Shown in pieces: positions 14,572 to 22,770 of a stretch of DNA of 39,347 nt (positions within the stretch are counted from its first letter, which is position 1; each line of letters begins with the position of its first letter). The stretch is from Cyanocohniella sp. LLY. Its GTDB lineage: Bacteria > Cyanobacteriota > Cyanobacteriia > Cyanobacteriales > Nostocaceae. The position numbers and the translations under genes are program-made. The notes beneath the pieces were generated by a model that ran no database searches, was not told the DNA's origin, and saw only the letters and a program-made list of their open reading frames with translations. Location: NCBI GenBank assembly GCA_022241785.1, contig JAKOMP010000063.1, positions 1 to 39,347 of the forward strand. The letters are read 5' to 3'.

Positions 14572-17190
14572 GTGGCTGTTGCAGTTGAAAATTTAATCAC
14601 ATCGGATATTTTGAAGCCAGCACGTTACTTAGGTAACGAACGCTTAGCAGTACATAAGCCTTGGGATGCGGCCACAATACGCTGGGCATTAACTTACCCA
14701 GAAGTATATGAAGTTGGGTCATCCAACTTAGGGCATATCATCCTCTATAACATCTTGAATGCCCAACCGCGCCAATTATGCGATCGCTCTTATCTACCAG
14801 GTACCGACCTAGCAGTGAAACTCCGGGCAACTAATACCCCATTGTTTGCTGTAGAATCCAAGCGATCGCTCTTAGAATTCGACATTTTGGGTTTTAGTCT
14901 CAGTTACGAACTAGGAGCAACTAACATTTTAGAGATGTTAGATTTGGCAGGAATTCCCCTCACATGGCAAGCAAGAGCAGATGGGAATTATCCCCTGATT
15001 TTTGCCGGGGGACAAACAGCCACATCAAATCCGGAACCGTATGCCGACTTTTTCGACTTTATCGCCCTGGGAGATGGAGAAGAACTACTACCAGAAATAG
15101 GTTTGGTATTAGAAGAAGGCAAACAAGCACAATTATGTCGGCAAGATTTGCTACTGGATTTAGCACAGATACCAGGCGTATATGTTCCTCAGTTTTACGA
15201 CATGGCCCCGGATGGCTCAGTTCATCCTCAACACCCAGAGGTACCCAAGCGCATTTTACGCCGGGTCGCCACGCCCATCCCAGCATATTCTATTGGCATA
15301 GTGCCTTATGTGGAGACAGTGCATGACCGCCTGACATTGGAAATTCGGCGCGGTTGTACACGTGGTTGTCGCTTTTGTCAACCAGGAATGCTGACGCGAC
15401 CTGCTAGGGATGTAGAACCCAATCAGGTGGTAGAAGCCATTGAACAAGGAATGCGGGCGACTGGTTACAATGAGTTTTCCTTGTTATCCCTGAGTTGTTC
15501 TGATTACTTATCCTTACCAGCCGTAGGGATGGAAATCAAAAATCGATTAAGAAATGAAAACATTTCCTTGACTCTTCCCAGTCAAAGAGTTGATAGGTTT
15601 GACGAAAATATTGCCAATATCCTGGGAGGGATGCGGCAAGGTGGACTAACCTTTGCTCCAGAAGCCGGCACCCAAAGGATGCGGGATATTGTGAATAAGG
15701 GTTTAACCAACGAAGAATTGCTCAGAGGCGTGAAAACCGCATGGGAAAAAGGCTGGGATAAAATCAAGTTGTATTTTATGATCGGCTTACCAGGCGAAAC
15801 CGATGCTGATGTGGTAGGTATTGCCGAAACAGTCAGTTGGTTACAACGAGAATGTCGGGGTAAAGGCAGAAGACCGCTCAACTTTAACTTGACAATTTCT
15901 AACTTTACACCCAAGCCCCATACTCCTTTTCAGTGGCACTCAGTTTCTACCGCCGAGTTCCGACGCAAACAGAACCTGCTGCGCCAAGAATTTCGCCGTA
16001 TTCGGGGAGTAAAGGTGAATTTTACCGATGTCCGCATATCGGCAATGGAAGACTTTGTAGGTAGAGGCGATCGCACCTTAGTCCAAGTCATACTGCGGGC
16101 CTGGGAATTGGGTGCAGGGATGGATTCCTGGTATGAAAATTTAGATAAAGCTTTTGCGGCTTGGAGTCAGGCGATCGCTGAAGCAGATCTAGATTGGAAA
16201 TACCGTCAAGTGGAAAATGGCGAATGGAATTTGTTTCATGCAGAGAATCTAGAAGATCAGGAAGCAGGATCTTTGTCACCCCACTCCCTCGATGCACCCC
16301 TACCTTGGGAACACATTGATACGGGAATTGACAAAAAGTGGCTTAAAGAAGACTTGCAACGTGCCTTAGAAGCCGCAATAGTACCTGATTGTTCTTTTGA
16401 GGGTTGTTCACACTGTGGTGTGTGTGGCACCAATTTCGGTCACAATATCGTCATTGAACCGCCTGCTATCCCAGAATTTGCTGGCGATTTTGTCCCGAAT
16501 ACCAACAAAATACAACGACTACGTGTCTGGTTTGGCAAGCAAGGAAATATGGCTTTAGTCAGTCATCTAGATTTGATGCGGCTATTTGATCGAGTGATTC
16601 GTAGAGCCAGCTTACCAATTGCCTTCACAGGGGGATTTCACCCGAGTCCCCGAATTGCTGTGGCTAGTGCCTTAGCTTTAGGAGCCACTAGTAGTGGAGA
16701 AATTGTTGATTTTGAGTTAACAGAGCCAGTAGAAATTGAGAGTTTCCGGCAAAAACTAGCTAACGAACTGCCATTAGATATACCTATATATAATGTGGTG
16801 CAGATCGATTTAAAAGCTAAAGCTGCTAACCAAGTAATGGAAGCAGCAGACTATTTAATTACCGTAGCCACACCGAGGGAGGTAACACCTGCACAATGGC
16901 AAGACTGGATTGAGACAATCAACGCCCAAGACGAACTGTTGTGGGAAAAGACAACCAAGTCAGGCAAGAGTCAATTAGTAAATCTGCGCTCCTTGTTGTT
17001 TGAACTGGAATTGCGTGAAGCGATAACCAGCACAGCAGAGTCCACAGTTGTCCTGCGTTATTTAGGCAGATGTCGTCATGATGGTTCGCTCTTGCGTCCT
17101 GAACAAATCCTGTCTATGCTAGAGATAGTCGCAGGCGGAGAATTTCAACTCCTGCACATCCACCGCAATCAGCTAGTTTTAGGGGTATAA
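14572..17190 (+). CDS. TIGR03960-type B12-binding-like radical SAM protein fused to DUF2344
   Basis: 872 residues, starting at GTG 14572. An N-terminal B12-binding-like domain (about 20-230: YEVGSSNLGHIILYNILNAQ, LGDGEELLPE) is followed by the radical SAM core with Cys262-x3-Cys266-x2-Cys269 (RRGCTRGCRFCQ). A second cysteine cluster, C607-x4-C612-x2-C615-x2-C618 (CSFEGCSHCGVC), may bind another Fe-S cluster or zinc. From about 645 a DUF2344/TIGR03936 domain begins (RLRVWFGKQGNMALVSHLDL, then GGFHPSPRIAVASALALG). In many bacteria these two parts are encoded next to an RNase E/G gene, and here rne follows. The chemistry is unknown; a link to RNA or ribosome maturation is inferred from neighbourhood only. 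Confidence 0.93.
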   Translation: MAVAVENLITSDILKPARYLGNERLAVHKPWDAATIRWALTYPEVYEVGSSNLGHIILYNILNAQPRQLCDRSYLPGTDLAVKLRATNTPLFAVESKRSLLEFDILGFSLSYELGATNILEMLDLAGIPLTWQARADGNYPLIFAGGQTATSNPEPYADFFDFIALGDGEELLPEIGLVLEEGKQAQLCRQDLLLDLAQIPGVYVPQFYDMAPDGSVHPQHPEVPKRILRRVATPIPAYSIGIVPYVETVHDRLTLEIRRGCTRGCRFCQPGMLTRPARDVEPNQVVEAIEQGMRATGYNEFSLLSLSCSDYLSLPAVGMEIKNRLRNENISLTLPSQRVDRFDENIANILGGMRQGGLTFAPEAGTQRMRDIVNKGLTNEELLRGVKTAWEKGWDKIKLYFMIGLPGETDADVVGIAETVSWLQRECRGKGRRPLNFNLTISNFTPKPHTPFQWHSVSTAEFRRKQNLLRQEFRRIRGVKVNFTDVRISAMEDFVGRGDRTLVQVILRAWELGAGMDSWYENLDKAFAAWSQAIAEADLDWKYRQVENGEWNLFHAENLEDQEAGSLSPHSLDAPLPWEHIDTGIDKKWLKEDLQRALEAAIVPDCSFEGCSHCGVCGTNFGHNIVIEPPAIPEFAGDFVPNTNKIQRLRVWFGKQGNMALVSHLDLMRLFDRVIRRASLPIAFTGGFHPSPRIAVASALALGATSSGEIVDFELTEPVEIESFRQKLANELPLDIPIYNVVQIDLKAKAANQVMEAADYLITVATPREVTPAQWQDWIETINAQDELLWEKTTKSGKSQLVNLRSLLFELELREAITSTAESTVVLRYLGRCRHDGSLLRPEQILSMLEIVAGGEFQLLHIHRNQLVLGV

Positions 17191-17550
17191 TCCCTGAAGG
17201 GTAACTTGCTAGTAGTTGCCCAGTACAGCACATCATGGGAATTGATTTTTAGCAAGGTTGCGTTAGAATCAGATGAAGAGAAATTTTCTGGCGCTGCATT
17301 GAATGGACTGGTTCACTACCCTGGTAATCAGGGAGCGAAAGCGAAGATATGAGAGTGCAACTTCTAGGATTGCATCCCGGATTAGCTGAGGCAGATTAAA
17401 GAACTCACACTCTCTTTCTTGTGGACTATTAGGGTTATGGCAGTGCCGTTCCCTTACTAAAAAAACAGGCTCCGTCAGCTTCTCTAACTCTATGCTTTTT
17501 AAAACAACTGCTGAATGCCTAATCCCTGGGTGGTGATGGTATCGCATGAA

Positions 17551-17574
17551 AAATCAACCACGGACGGTTGATTT
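17551..17574. terminator. Perfect 9-bp hairpin between the radical SAM gene and rne
   Basis: AAATCAACC (17551-17559), loop ACGGAC, GGTTGATTT (17566-17574), followed on the plus strand by ATTTGCTT. It lies 360 nt after the radical SAM stop codon. It could terminate that transcript or be part of the rne leader; the T-run is weak. Confidence 0.4.
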
Positions 17575-17768
17575 ATTTGCTTAAACAATATGCAACCGTT
17601 CTGGAATAATCGACGTGTAAACGCAATTCTCTAGTCAATAGCTCTTTAACTTTGAAGCTCAAACCAATTTGGAAAATGATGGCGACAGATGGATTTACAG
17701 AACCCAGATGCACAAAGAGACTCCCAATCTCTTCGGGTTCAGCAGTCGCTTATAGGGGAAACCATGCC

Positions 17769-17819
17769 ACTTGACGCCAGTCCGCATCCTGCGGGAAGCC
17801 GCCCAGAGGGCGTCTACAA
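17769..17819 (+). promoter_or_regulatory. Nested stem-loop in the rne upstream region
   Basis: ACTTGACGCC (17769-17778) pairs with GGCGTC-TA-CAAGT (17809-17821) with a two-base bulge. Inside it CCGCA (17782-17786) pairs with TGCGG (17790-17794). The GC-rich sequence (CTGCGGGAAGCCGCCCAGAG) resembles dispersed Nostoc repeats, so it may be a repeat that became part of the leader. Confidence 0.45.
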
Positions 17820-17958
17820 GTTGGGAGATCTGCCCATGTGGCTAGCTCCTCCACTTAGGGAAACCCCAAGACATAAGTGGCTCCCCATGACCGCGCTGCT
17901 TCACAAAAATCTAAAATCCCCAATCCAAAATGGAATTAGCTTCACAATTTTTATTATC

Positions 17959-18027
17959 AGCAGCACTTTGTAGGGCTGGCAGGGGCGAGAGGCATAACAA
18001 TCCTCCATAGCTCTCGTCGGTGCTGCT
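17959..18027 (+). promoter_or_regulatory. Stem-loop immediately before the rne ribosome binding site
   Basis: AGCAGCAC (17959-17966) pairs with GTGCTGCT (18020-18027); inside it CGAGAG (17986-17991) pairs with CTCTCG (18011-18016). GAGG (18035-18038) and the ATG at 18046 follow at once. Its position suits translational or cleavage-based control of rne. Confidence 0.5.
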
Positions 18028-18045
18028 AATTTTTGAGGAAATTGA

Positions 18046-20211
18046 ATGCCAAAACAAATTATTATCGCAGAGCAGCATCAAATTGCAGCCGTCTTTTCCG
18101 AAGATCAAATCCAAGAACTTGTTGTAGCTACAGGACATCACCAAATAGGTGATATCTATTTAGGTGTAGTAGAAAATGTATTACCTGGGATAGATGCGGC
18201 GTTTGTTAACATTGGAGATCCAGAGCGTAATGGGTTTATTCATGTAACTGACTTGGGGCCATTGAGGCTCAAACGCACGGCAGCAGCAATTACAGAACTA
18301 TTAGCACCACAACAAAAAGTGTTGGTGCAAGTCATGAAAGAGCCTACTGGCACAAAAGGGCCAAGGCTCACGGGCAACATCACCACGCCCGGACGTTATG
18401 TAGTATTGATGCCCTATGGCAGAGGTGTAAATTTATCCCGGCGGATTAAAAGTGAAAGTGAGCGCAATCGCTTACGGGCACTAGCTATTTTGATTAAACC
18501 CGCGGGAATGGGTTTGCTGGTGCGGACAGAAGCCGAAGGCAAACCAGAAGAAGCGATCATGGAAGACATGGAGATGTTGCAAAAGCAATGGGAAGCCATT
18601 CAGCAGGAAGCTCACTCCACCCGCGCCCCAGCGTTACTTAATCGAGACGATGACTTTATTCAACGTGTATTGCGAGATATGTACGGTGCCGATGTGAATC
18701 GGATTGTCGTGGATTCTAGTACCGGATTGAAGCGAGTCAAACAGTATTTACAGAACTGGAGCGGAGGTCAAACACCACAGGGATTATTGATTGACCATCA
18801 CCGCGATCGCTCGCCCATTTTAGAGTATTTCCGCATCAGCGCAGCCATCCGTGAAGCACTCAAACCCAGAGTAGATTTACCTTCTGGTGGGTACATTATC
18901 ATTGAGCCAACCGAGGCATTAACAGTAGTTGATGTGAACTCCGGTTCCTTCACTCGATCGGCAACAGCGAGAGAAACAGTTTTGTGGACAAATTGCGAAG
19001 CAGCAACCGAAATTGCCCGTCAGTTACGTCTACGAAATATTGCCGGGGTAATTGTCGTTGATTTTATTGATATGGAATCACGGCGTGACCAATTGCAAGT
19101 TCTCGAGCATTTTAATAAAGCGCTGAAAGCAGACAAAGCTCGTCCCCAGATTGCTCAATTGACAGAACTGGGTTTAGTCGAACTGACACGCAAACGTCAA
19201 GGTCAAAATATTTACGAATTGTTTGGGAGTACATGCCAAACCTGTGGTGGTTTAGGCCACGTTGTGCATCTGCCTGGCGAAACAGAACCTCGATTACCCA
19301 CAACAGCAGAAGTACCAGAGCGTTTTGTCTCCCTACCTCACAAAGAGCCACGTCTGAGTACTGCGCGGATTACAGAACCACGGGAAACATACGATGCGTT
19401 TAACGATAGCTTGCGTGGCGTTCGCGGTAATGTGTCAGAGCCATCAGTCATAGGATTCGATGGTGACTCTGATGTGGGTGCTTTGGATTTAATGAATCAT
19501 CCCAGTTATCAAGAAATGGGTGACAATAGCAAGCGTCGTACCCGCAACCGTCGCAGTCGCATTGGTATCAATGGAGCGAATGGAAAAGATGAGAGCTTGC
19601 GTGGCGAAGTCATACCACGACTAACTCCTAATCCCCTAAATTTTGACAACGAGCCAGACTTAGACCTCGATAATGAAGTAGAACTAGGAACTACACCAGA
19701 TATTCCCTCACCGACTCTAGGCAAATCAGGTTGGTCTGAAAGGACAGAGCGGACTAAAATCACCAAGGTTGAGCCAGTTAAACCAGTGGTGGAACCACCG
19801 GAAATTAGAACTGTAGAAATGACCTTAGAGGAACAAGATGTTTTCGCTTTGATGGGAGTGTCTCCCTTAGTAAAGTTAGAGAGTGAAGTTAAAAATCCCA
19901 AGTCTGTGATCATTAACATCATTCAACCTGGACAACAAGGAACTACATTACCTGAAACAACTTTAGACTCTACTACAGTTGAAACAGCCAGCGAGGAAGT
20001 AAATACACCACAAGTCGATCTAGAACAAAAACCCTTACTGAGAGAAACGAGAGAAACAACTGAACCAAAGGCGGTGGAAGTCAAACCTGCGTCGGTAAAC
20101 TTGCCAAACCCAGAGGAAACTGAAGTGAATAATACATCCATTGGCAATCGCCGTCGTCGCCGTCGCTCCTCTGCACTAGACTCAGACATGTCTAACCCAG
20201 AGGATAATTAA
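18046..20211 (+). CDS. rne: Ribonuclease E/G
   Basis: 721 residues from ATG 18046 with a GAGG site. The catalytic half (about 1-410) has an S1 domain (GDIYLGVVENVLPGIDAAFV), the DNase I-like site with Asp296 (VVDVNSGSFT) and Asp339 (VVDFID), and the Zn-link Cys397-x2-Cys400 (CQTCGG). The tail from about 410 is long, acidic and low in complexity, without the E. coli membrane helix or RhlB site. It ends in RRRRRRSSA (residues 702-710), the cyanobacterial nonapeptide reported to bind polynucleotide phosphorylase in Anabaena. It acts in mRNA decay and rRNA processing. rnhB starts 8 nt downstream, so the two form an operon; the structured leader suggests autoregulation. Confidence 0.96.
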   Translation: MPKQIIIAEQHQIAAVFSEDQIQELVVATGHHQIGDIYLGVVENVLPGIDAAFVNIGDPERNGFIHVTDLGPLRLKRTAAAITELLAPQQKVLVQVMKEPTGTKGPRLTGNITTPGRYVVLMPYGRGVNLSRRIKSESERNRLRALAILIKPAGMGLLVRTEAEGKPEEAIMEDMEMLQKQWEAIQQEAHSTRAPALLNRDDDFIQRVLRDMYGADVNRIVVDSSTGLKRVKQYLQNWSGGQTPQGLLIDHHRDRSPILEYFRISAAIREALKPRVDLPSGGYIIIEPTEALTVVDVNSGSFTRSATARETVLWTNCEAATEIARQLRLRNIAGVIVVDFIDMESRRDQLQVLEHFNKALKADKARPQIAQLTELGLVELTRKRQGQNIYELFGSTCQTCGGLGHVVHLPGETEPRLPTTAEVPERFVSLPHKEPRLSTARITEPRETYDAFNDSLRGVRGNVSEPSVIGFDGDSDVGALDLMNHPSYQEMGDNSKRRTRNRRSRIGINGANGKDESLRGEVIPRLTPNPLNFDNEPDLDLDNEVELGTTPDIPSPTLGKSGWSERTERTKITKVEPVKPVVEPPEIRTVEMTLEEQDVFALMGVSPLVKLESEVKNPKSVIINIIQPGQQGTTLPETTLDSTTVETASEEVNTPQVDLEQKPLLRETRETTEPKAVEVKPASVNLPNPEETEVNNTSIGNRRRRRRSSALDSDMSNPEDN
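20149..20175 (+). other. PNPase-binding nonapeptide of RNase E
   Basis: Codons for RRRRRRSSA, built from alternating CGC/CGT arginine codons. This short motif in the non-catalytic tail is known from cyanobacterial RNase E as the contact for polynucleotide phosphorylase, giving a minimal degradosome. Confidence 0.8.
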
Positions 20212-20219
20212 CTTGACCT

Positions 20220-20891
20220 ATGGTAAAAACAAAGCAAACTGCTGCTGTTATTGGTTCCCCAGCACTTCTTGGCAAACAGAGTTGGCTGGAGTTATCCTCC
20301 AGTTTATCTAGTATTCCAGGGTTGGTTGCGGGCATCGATGAAGTTGGGCGGGGTGCGTTATTTGGTCCTGTGGTTGCGGCAGCGGTAATATTGCCAACTG
20401 ATGCTTTACCAAAACTGATAGCATTTGACATTAAAGACAGTAAAAAGCTGTCTAGTTCTCGCAGAACTCGGCTAGCACAGCAAATTTGCGATCTGGCCAC
20501 AGACTGGAAAATCGGTTTTGCCGCAACTGCTGAAATTGATCAAATGAATATTTTGCAGGCAACACTGTTAGCCATGAAACGGGCTGTGCTGAAACTAAAA
20601 GTACAGCCTGTACTCTGTTTAGTTGATGGTAATCAGCCAATCAAAGACTTACTTGTGGCACAACAAACAATTGTCAAGGGAGACGAGCGATCGCTGAATA
20701 TTGCCGCTGCTAGTATTGTGGCTAAAGTTTGGCGCGATAACCTAGTAATGCGTCTAGCATCAAAGTATCCCTTATATCACTTGGAAAATAACAAGGGCTA
20801 TGGCAGCCAAAAGCATTTGGTGGCACTACAAAAATATGGGCCATCACCTCTGCATCGCCAGTCCTTTCGTCCTTGTCAAATGCAACGTTGA
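20220..20891 (+). CDS. rnhB: Ribonuclease HII
   Basis: 223 residues from ATG 20220. RNase HII cleaves RNA in RNA-DNA hybrids and single ribonucleotides misincorporated into DNA. Seen here: GIDEVGRGALFGPVVAAAV with catalytic Asp40-Glu41 and the GRG loop, IKDSKKLSSSRR, the later catalytic Asp in CLVDGNQPI, and SIVAKVWRD. The N-terminal roughly 30 residues before GLVAGIDE are an extension beyond the core fold. It lies 8 nt after rne in the same direction, an arrangement common in cyanobacteria that couples two RNA-cleaving enzymes in one transcript. Confidence 0.95.
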   Translation: MVKTKQTAAVIGSPALLGKQSWLELSSSLSSIPGLVAGIDEVGRGALFGPVVAAAVILPTDALPKLIAFDIKDSKKLSSSRRTRLAQQICDLATDWKIGFAATAEIDQMNILQATLLAMKRAVLKLKVQPVLCLVDGNQPIKDLLVAQQTIVKGDERSLNIAAASIVAKVWRDNLVMRLASKYPLYHLENNKGYGSQKHLVALQKYGPSPLHRQSFRPCQMQR

Positions 20892-21011
20892 TGACTGAGA
20901 TGTCAGTATATTGCGAACAGTGTATGCTTTCTGCTGTAGTAATTATAGTTGGTTTAATTAATACCAATTTCCCAAGATAAAGCGACAGATACGGAATCGG
21001 GGATGAACCAA

Positions 21012-21066
21012 GCGAAACCTAACATATACAAGAGTTTTATTTGTTGGGTTTCGCAAATCAACCCAA
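21012..21066. terminator. Alternative hairpins between convergent rnhB and DUF1997 genes
   Basis: GCGAAACCTAAC (21012-21023) pairs with GTTGGGTTTCGC (21043-21054) with one mismatch. The right arm can instead pair as TTGGGTT/AACCCAA (21044-21050/21060-21066). The GTTGGGTTTCGC sequence resembles a dispersed cyanobacterial repeat. Its position between convergent genes suits a bidirectional terminator. Confidence 0.5.
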
Positions 21067-21082
21067 TTTACATGGGGAAAAA

Positions 21083-21670
21083 TTATTCCATATTCAAGAT
21101 GGGCAATTCTGTGTTGTCGTCATCTAGTGCTTTTTCTTGCATTTGTGATTTGACCCAGTGACGATAATCAGTTAACAGTTGATGTTGCAACCGTTGCTTC
21201 ACCGTCAACAGTACACTCTTGAGCAAACCATTGCCAGTAGCTTCTAAAATTGGTTTAGGTGTAAAAGAAAATGGTGGGGGGAAATCTACCTGCACTTCTA
21301 AATCGGCTCTTCCTTGCAAGCTAGTACCATTTTTTGATTGGTAAGGAGACAAATGTCCTTGTAAGTTAAGGGAAAAACGCTGGTTAATATACTCAAATCC
21401 CAGGATTTCACAACTGAGCGATCGCAAATTAATCGTCCCATTTGATTCAGCCCAGACTCTCATATCTACAGTAGGCTGAATACTCAGTGACATAAAAGTT
21501 AGAGGACGCATTTTTAAGCGAAATACTTCCTCAGAAATTTGATGAATACGGCTGTTATCGACTAAGGCATGAACTAAACGTTGAGGCTGACGCAAGTAGT
21601 GCTGAATAGGAATAGGCTGCTGTGGAACGTCGATTTTCACCGACTGGAAGGCAATAAACTTGGTAGCCAT
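21083..21670 (-). CDS. DUF1997 family protein
   Basis: 195 residues from ATG 21670. One domain fills most of the protein: IPIQHYLRQPQRLVHALVDN, then FRLKMRPLTFMSLSIQPTVD, CEILGFEYINQRFSLNLQGH, and DLEVQVDFPPPFSFTPKPIL. This family is found in cyanobacteria and plant plastids and has a lipid- or ligand-binding-like beta-rich layout (several alternating strands plus a C-terminal helix), but its function is unknown. No signal peptide or membrane helix. The acidic C-terminus (ALDDDNTELP) looks disordered. It is convergent with rnhB and divergent from pheA. Confidence 0.85.
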   Translation of the reverse strand: MATKFIAFQSVKIDVPQQPIPIQHYLRQPQRLVHALVDNSRIHQISEEVFRLKMRPLTFMSLSIQPTVDMRVWAESNGTINLRSLSCEILGFEYINQRFSLNLQGHLSPYQSKNGTSLQGRADLEVQVDFPPPFSFTPKPILEATGNGLLKSVLLTVKQRLQHQLLTDYRHWVKSQMQEKALDDDNTELPILNME

Positions 21671-21813
21671 GAATTAAAGGCATTAATTGTTTAATACTTC
21701 TATTATTAATGAATTTATTAACTTTATTATCTTGTTGAGGGATGATTCAGCTAAAAGATTGGTTGGCATCCAATATGGTCTATATATTTAACAGATAACT
21801 CAAGTTCGATATT

Positions 21814-22689
21814 ATGACTTTATCCATTGCCCATTTAGGCCCTCCTGGCACTTATGCAGAACAAGCATCCGTTATTTATGCAAATTGGCTAGCTAAACAA
21901 AAAGGAATTGCAGCTATCTTATATCCTTATCCCAGCATTGCCCAATCACTCCAAGCTGTGGGATCTGGACAAACCCAGTTAGCTGTTGTGCCAGTAGAAA
22001 ATTCCATTGAAGGCAGTGTGACTATGACAATGGATACACTGTGGCAATTGGATAGTTTGCAAATTCAGTTGGCTTTGGTAATGCCCATCGCTCATGCCTT
22101 AATTTCCTGTGCTACTAGTTTAGATAGTATTCAAACTGTTTATTCTCATCCGCAAGCCTTAGCTCAGTGTCAAGGATGGTTGGGGAACTTTTTGCCAACG
22201 GTACAGCTAATTCCCAGTAATTCTACAACTGAATCTCTACAGCGACTTCAGCAAGATTGGACAACAGCTGCGATCGCTTCTCATAGAGCAGCGCAACTTT
22301 ATAATTTACCCATACTAGCCAATAAGATTAACGATTATCCAGAAAACTGTACACGCTTTTGGGTGGTTAGTCAGAGTGAGGTAGAAGCTGTTGAGCAGAT
22401 GTCCTCAGCAAGTGCTAGTCATACATCCCTGGCTTTCAGTGTACCGGCTAATATGCCAGGAGCGCTAGTGAGGCCATTAGAGGTATTTGCTCAACTAGGA
22501 ATTAACCTTAGTCGCATCGAATCTCGACCAACTAAGCGATCGCTAGGAGAATATTTATTCTTTATTGACTTAGAAGCAGATGTCAAGTCAGCACAAATGC
22601 AATCAGCACTAGCACAATTAAGTACGTATACAGAAATTTTAAAAATTTTTGGCAGCTATCATGTTCTACCAATCAACATTGGAGATTAA
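21814..22689 (+). CDS. pheA: Prephenate dehydratase
   Basis: 291 residues from ATG 21814. Converts prephenate to phenylpyruvate in phenylalanine synthesis. The catalytic domain (about 1-185) begins IAHLGPPGTYAEQAS, has VPVENSIEGSVTMTMDTLW, and ends in the conserved TRF motif (NCTRFWVVS). The C-terminal ACT domain (about 205-285) carries the phenylalanine-sensing motifs GALV (GALVRPLEVFAQLGINLSRI) and ESRP, so feedback inhibition by phenylalanine is expected. It is a stand-alone enzyme, with no chorismate mutase domain. It converges with the LON-domain gene, with an 81-nt gap containing a small hairpin (22715-22729). Confidence 0.95.
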   Translation: MTLSIAHLGPPGTYAEQASVIYANWLAKQKGIAAILYPYPSIAQSLQAVGSGQTQLAVVPVENSIEGSVTMTMDTLWQLDSLQIQLALVMPIAHALISCATSLDSIQTVYSHPQALAQCQGWLGNFLPTVQLIPSNSTTESLQRLQQDWTTAAIASHRAAQLYNLPILANKINDYPENCTRFWVVSQSEVEAVEQMSSASASHTSLAFSVPANMPGALVRPLEVFAQLGINLSRIESRPTKRSLGEYLFFIDLEADVKSAQMQSALAQLSTYTEILKIFGSYHVLPINIGD

Positions 22690-22714
22690 CTGATAATTGT
22701 TAATTACGAAATCA

Positions 22715-22729
22715 CGCAAGGCCCTTGCG
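22715..22729. terminator. Short hairpin between convergent pheA and LON-domain genes
   Basis: CGCAAGG-C-CCTTGCG is a 7-bp inverted repeat with a one-base centre, in practice a 5-bp stem. No T-run adjoins, so it is a weak terminator candidate; its position between two convergent stop codons favours that role. Confidence 0.35.
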
Positions 22730-22770
22730 GTCATAGCTGCGCTTACTCCTAAACCTGTCTTGGGCTGCTA

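Larger units (their letters stand above)
17191..18045. other. 855-nt non-coding region, likely containing the rne leader
   Basis: No convincing gene. Minus frame 17269-17547 and plus frame 17689-17973 have no recognisable content and overlap hairpins. Structures present are a 9-bp stem AAATCAACC/GGTTGATTT (17551-17574), a nested stem at 17769-17819, and a 69-nt nested stem-loop directly before the rne ribosome binding site (17959-18027). A long structured 5' leader suits the autoregulation known for rne in E. coli; for this organism that is inference. Confidence 0.6.

Noticed and set aside
17269-17547. 92-codon minus-strand frame before rne
   Set aside because: Begins at the edge of a hairpin, lies in a probable leader region, and its sequence has no recognisable domain or normal cyanobacterial protein character. 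Not excluded, but unsupported.
17689-17973. 94-codon plus-strand frame in the rne leader
   Set aside because: Overlaps GC-rich palindromic repeats and ends inside the last leader hairpin; the product is low-complexity.
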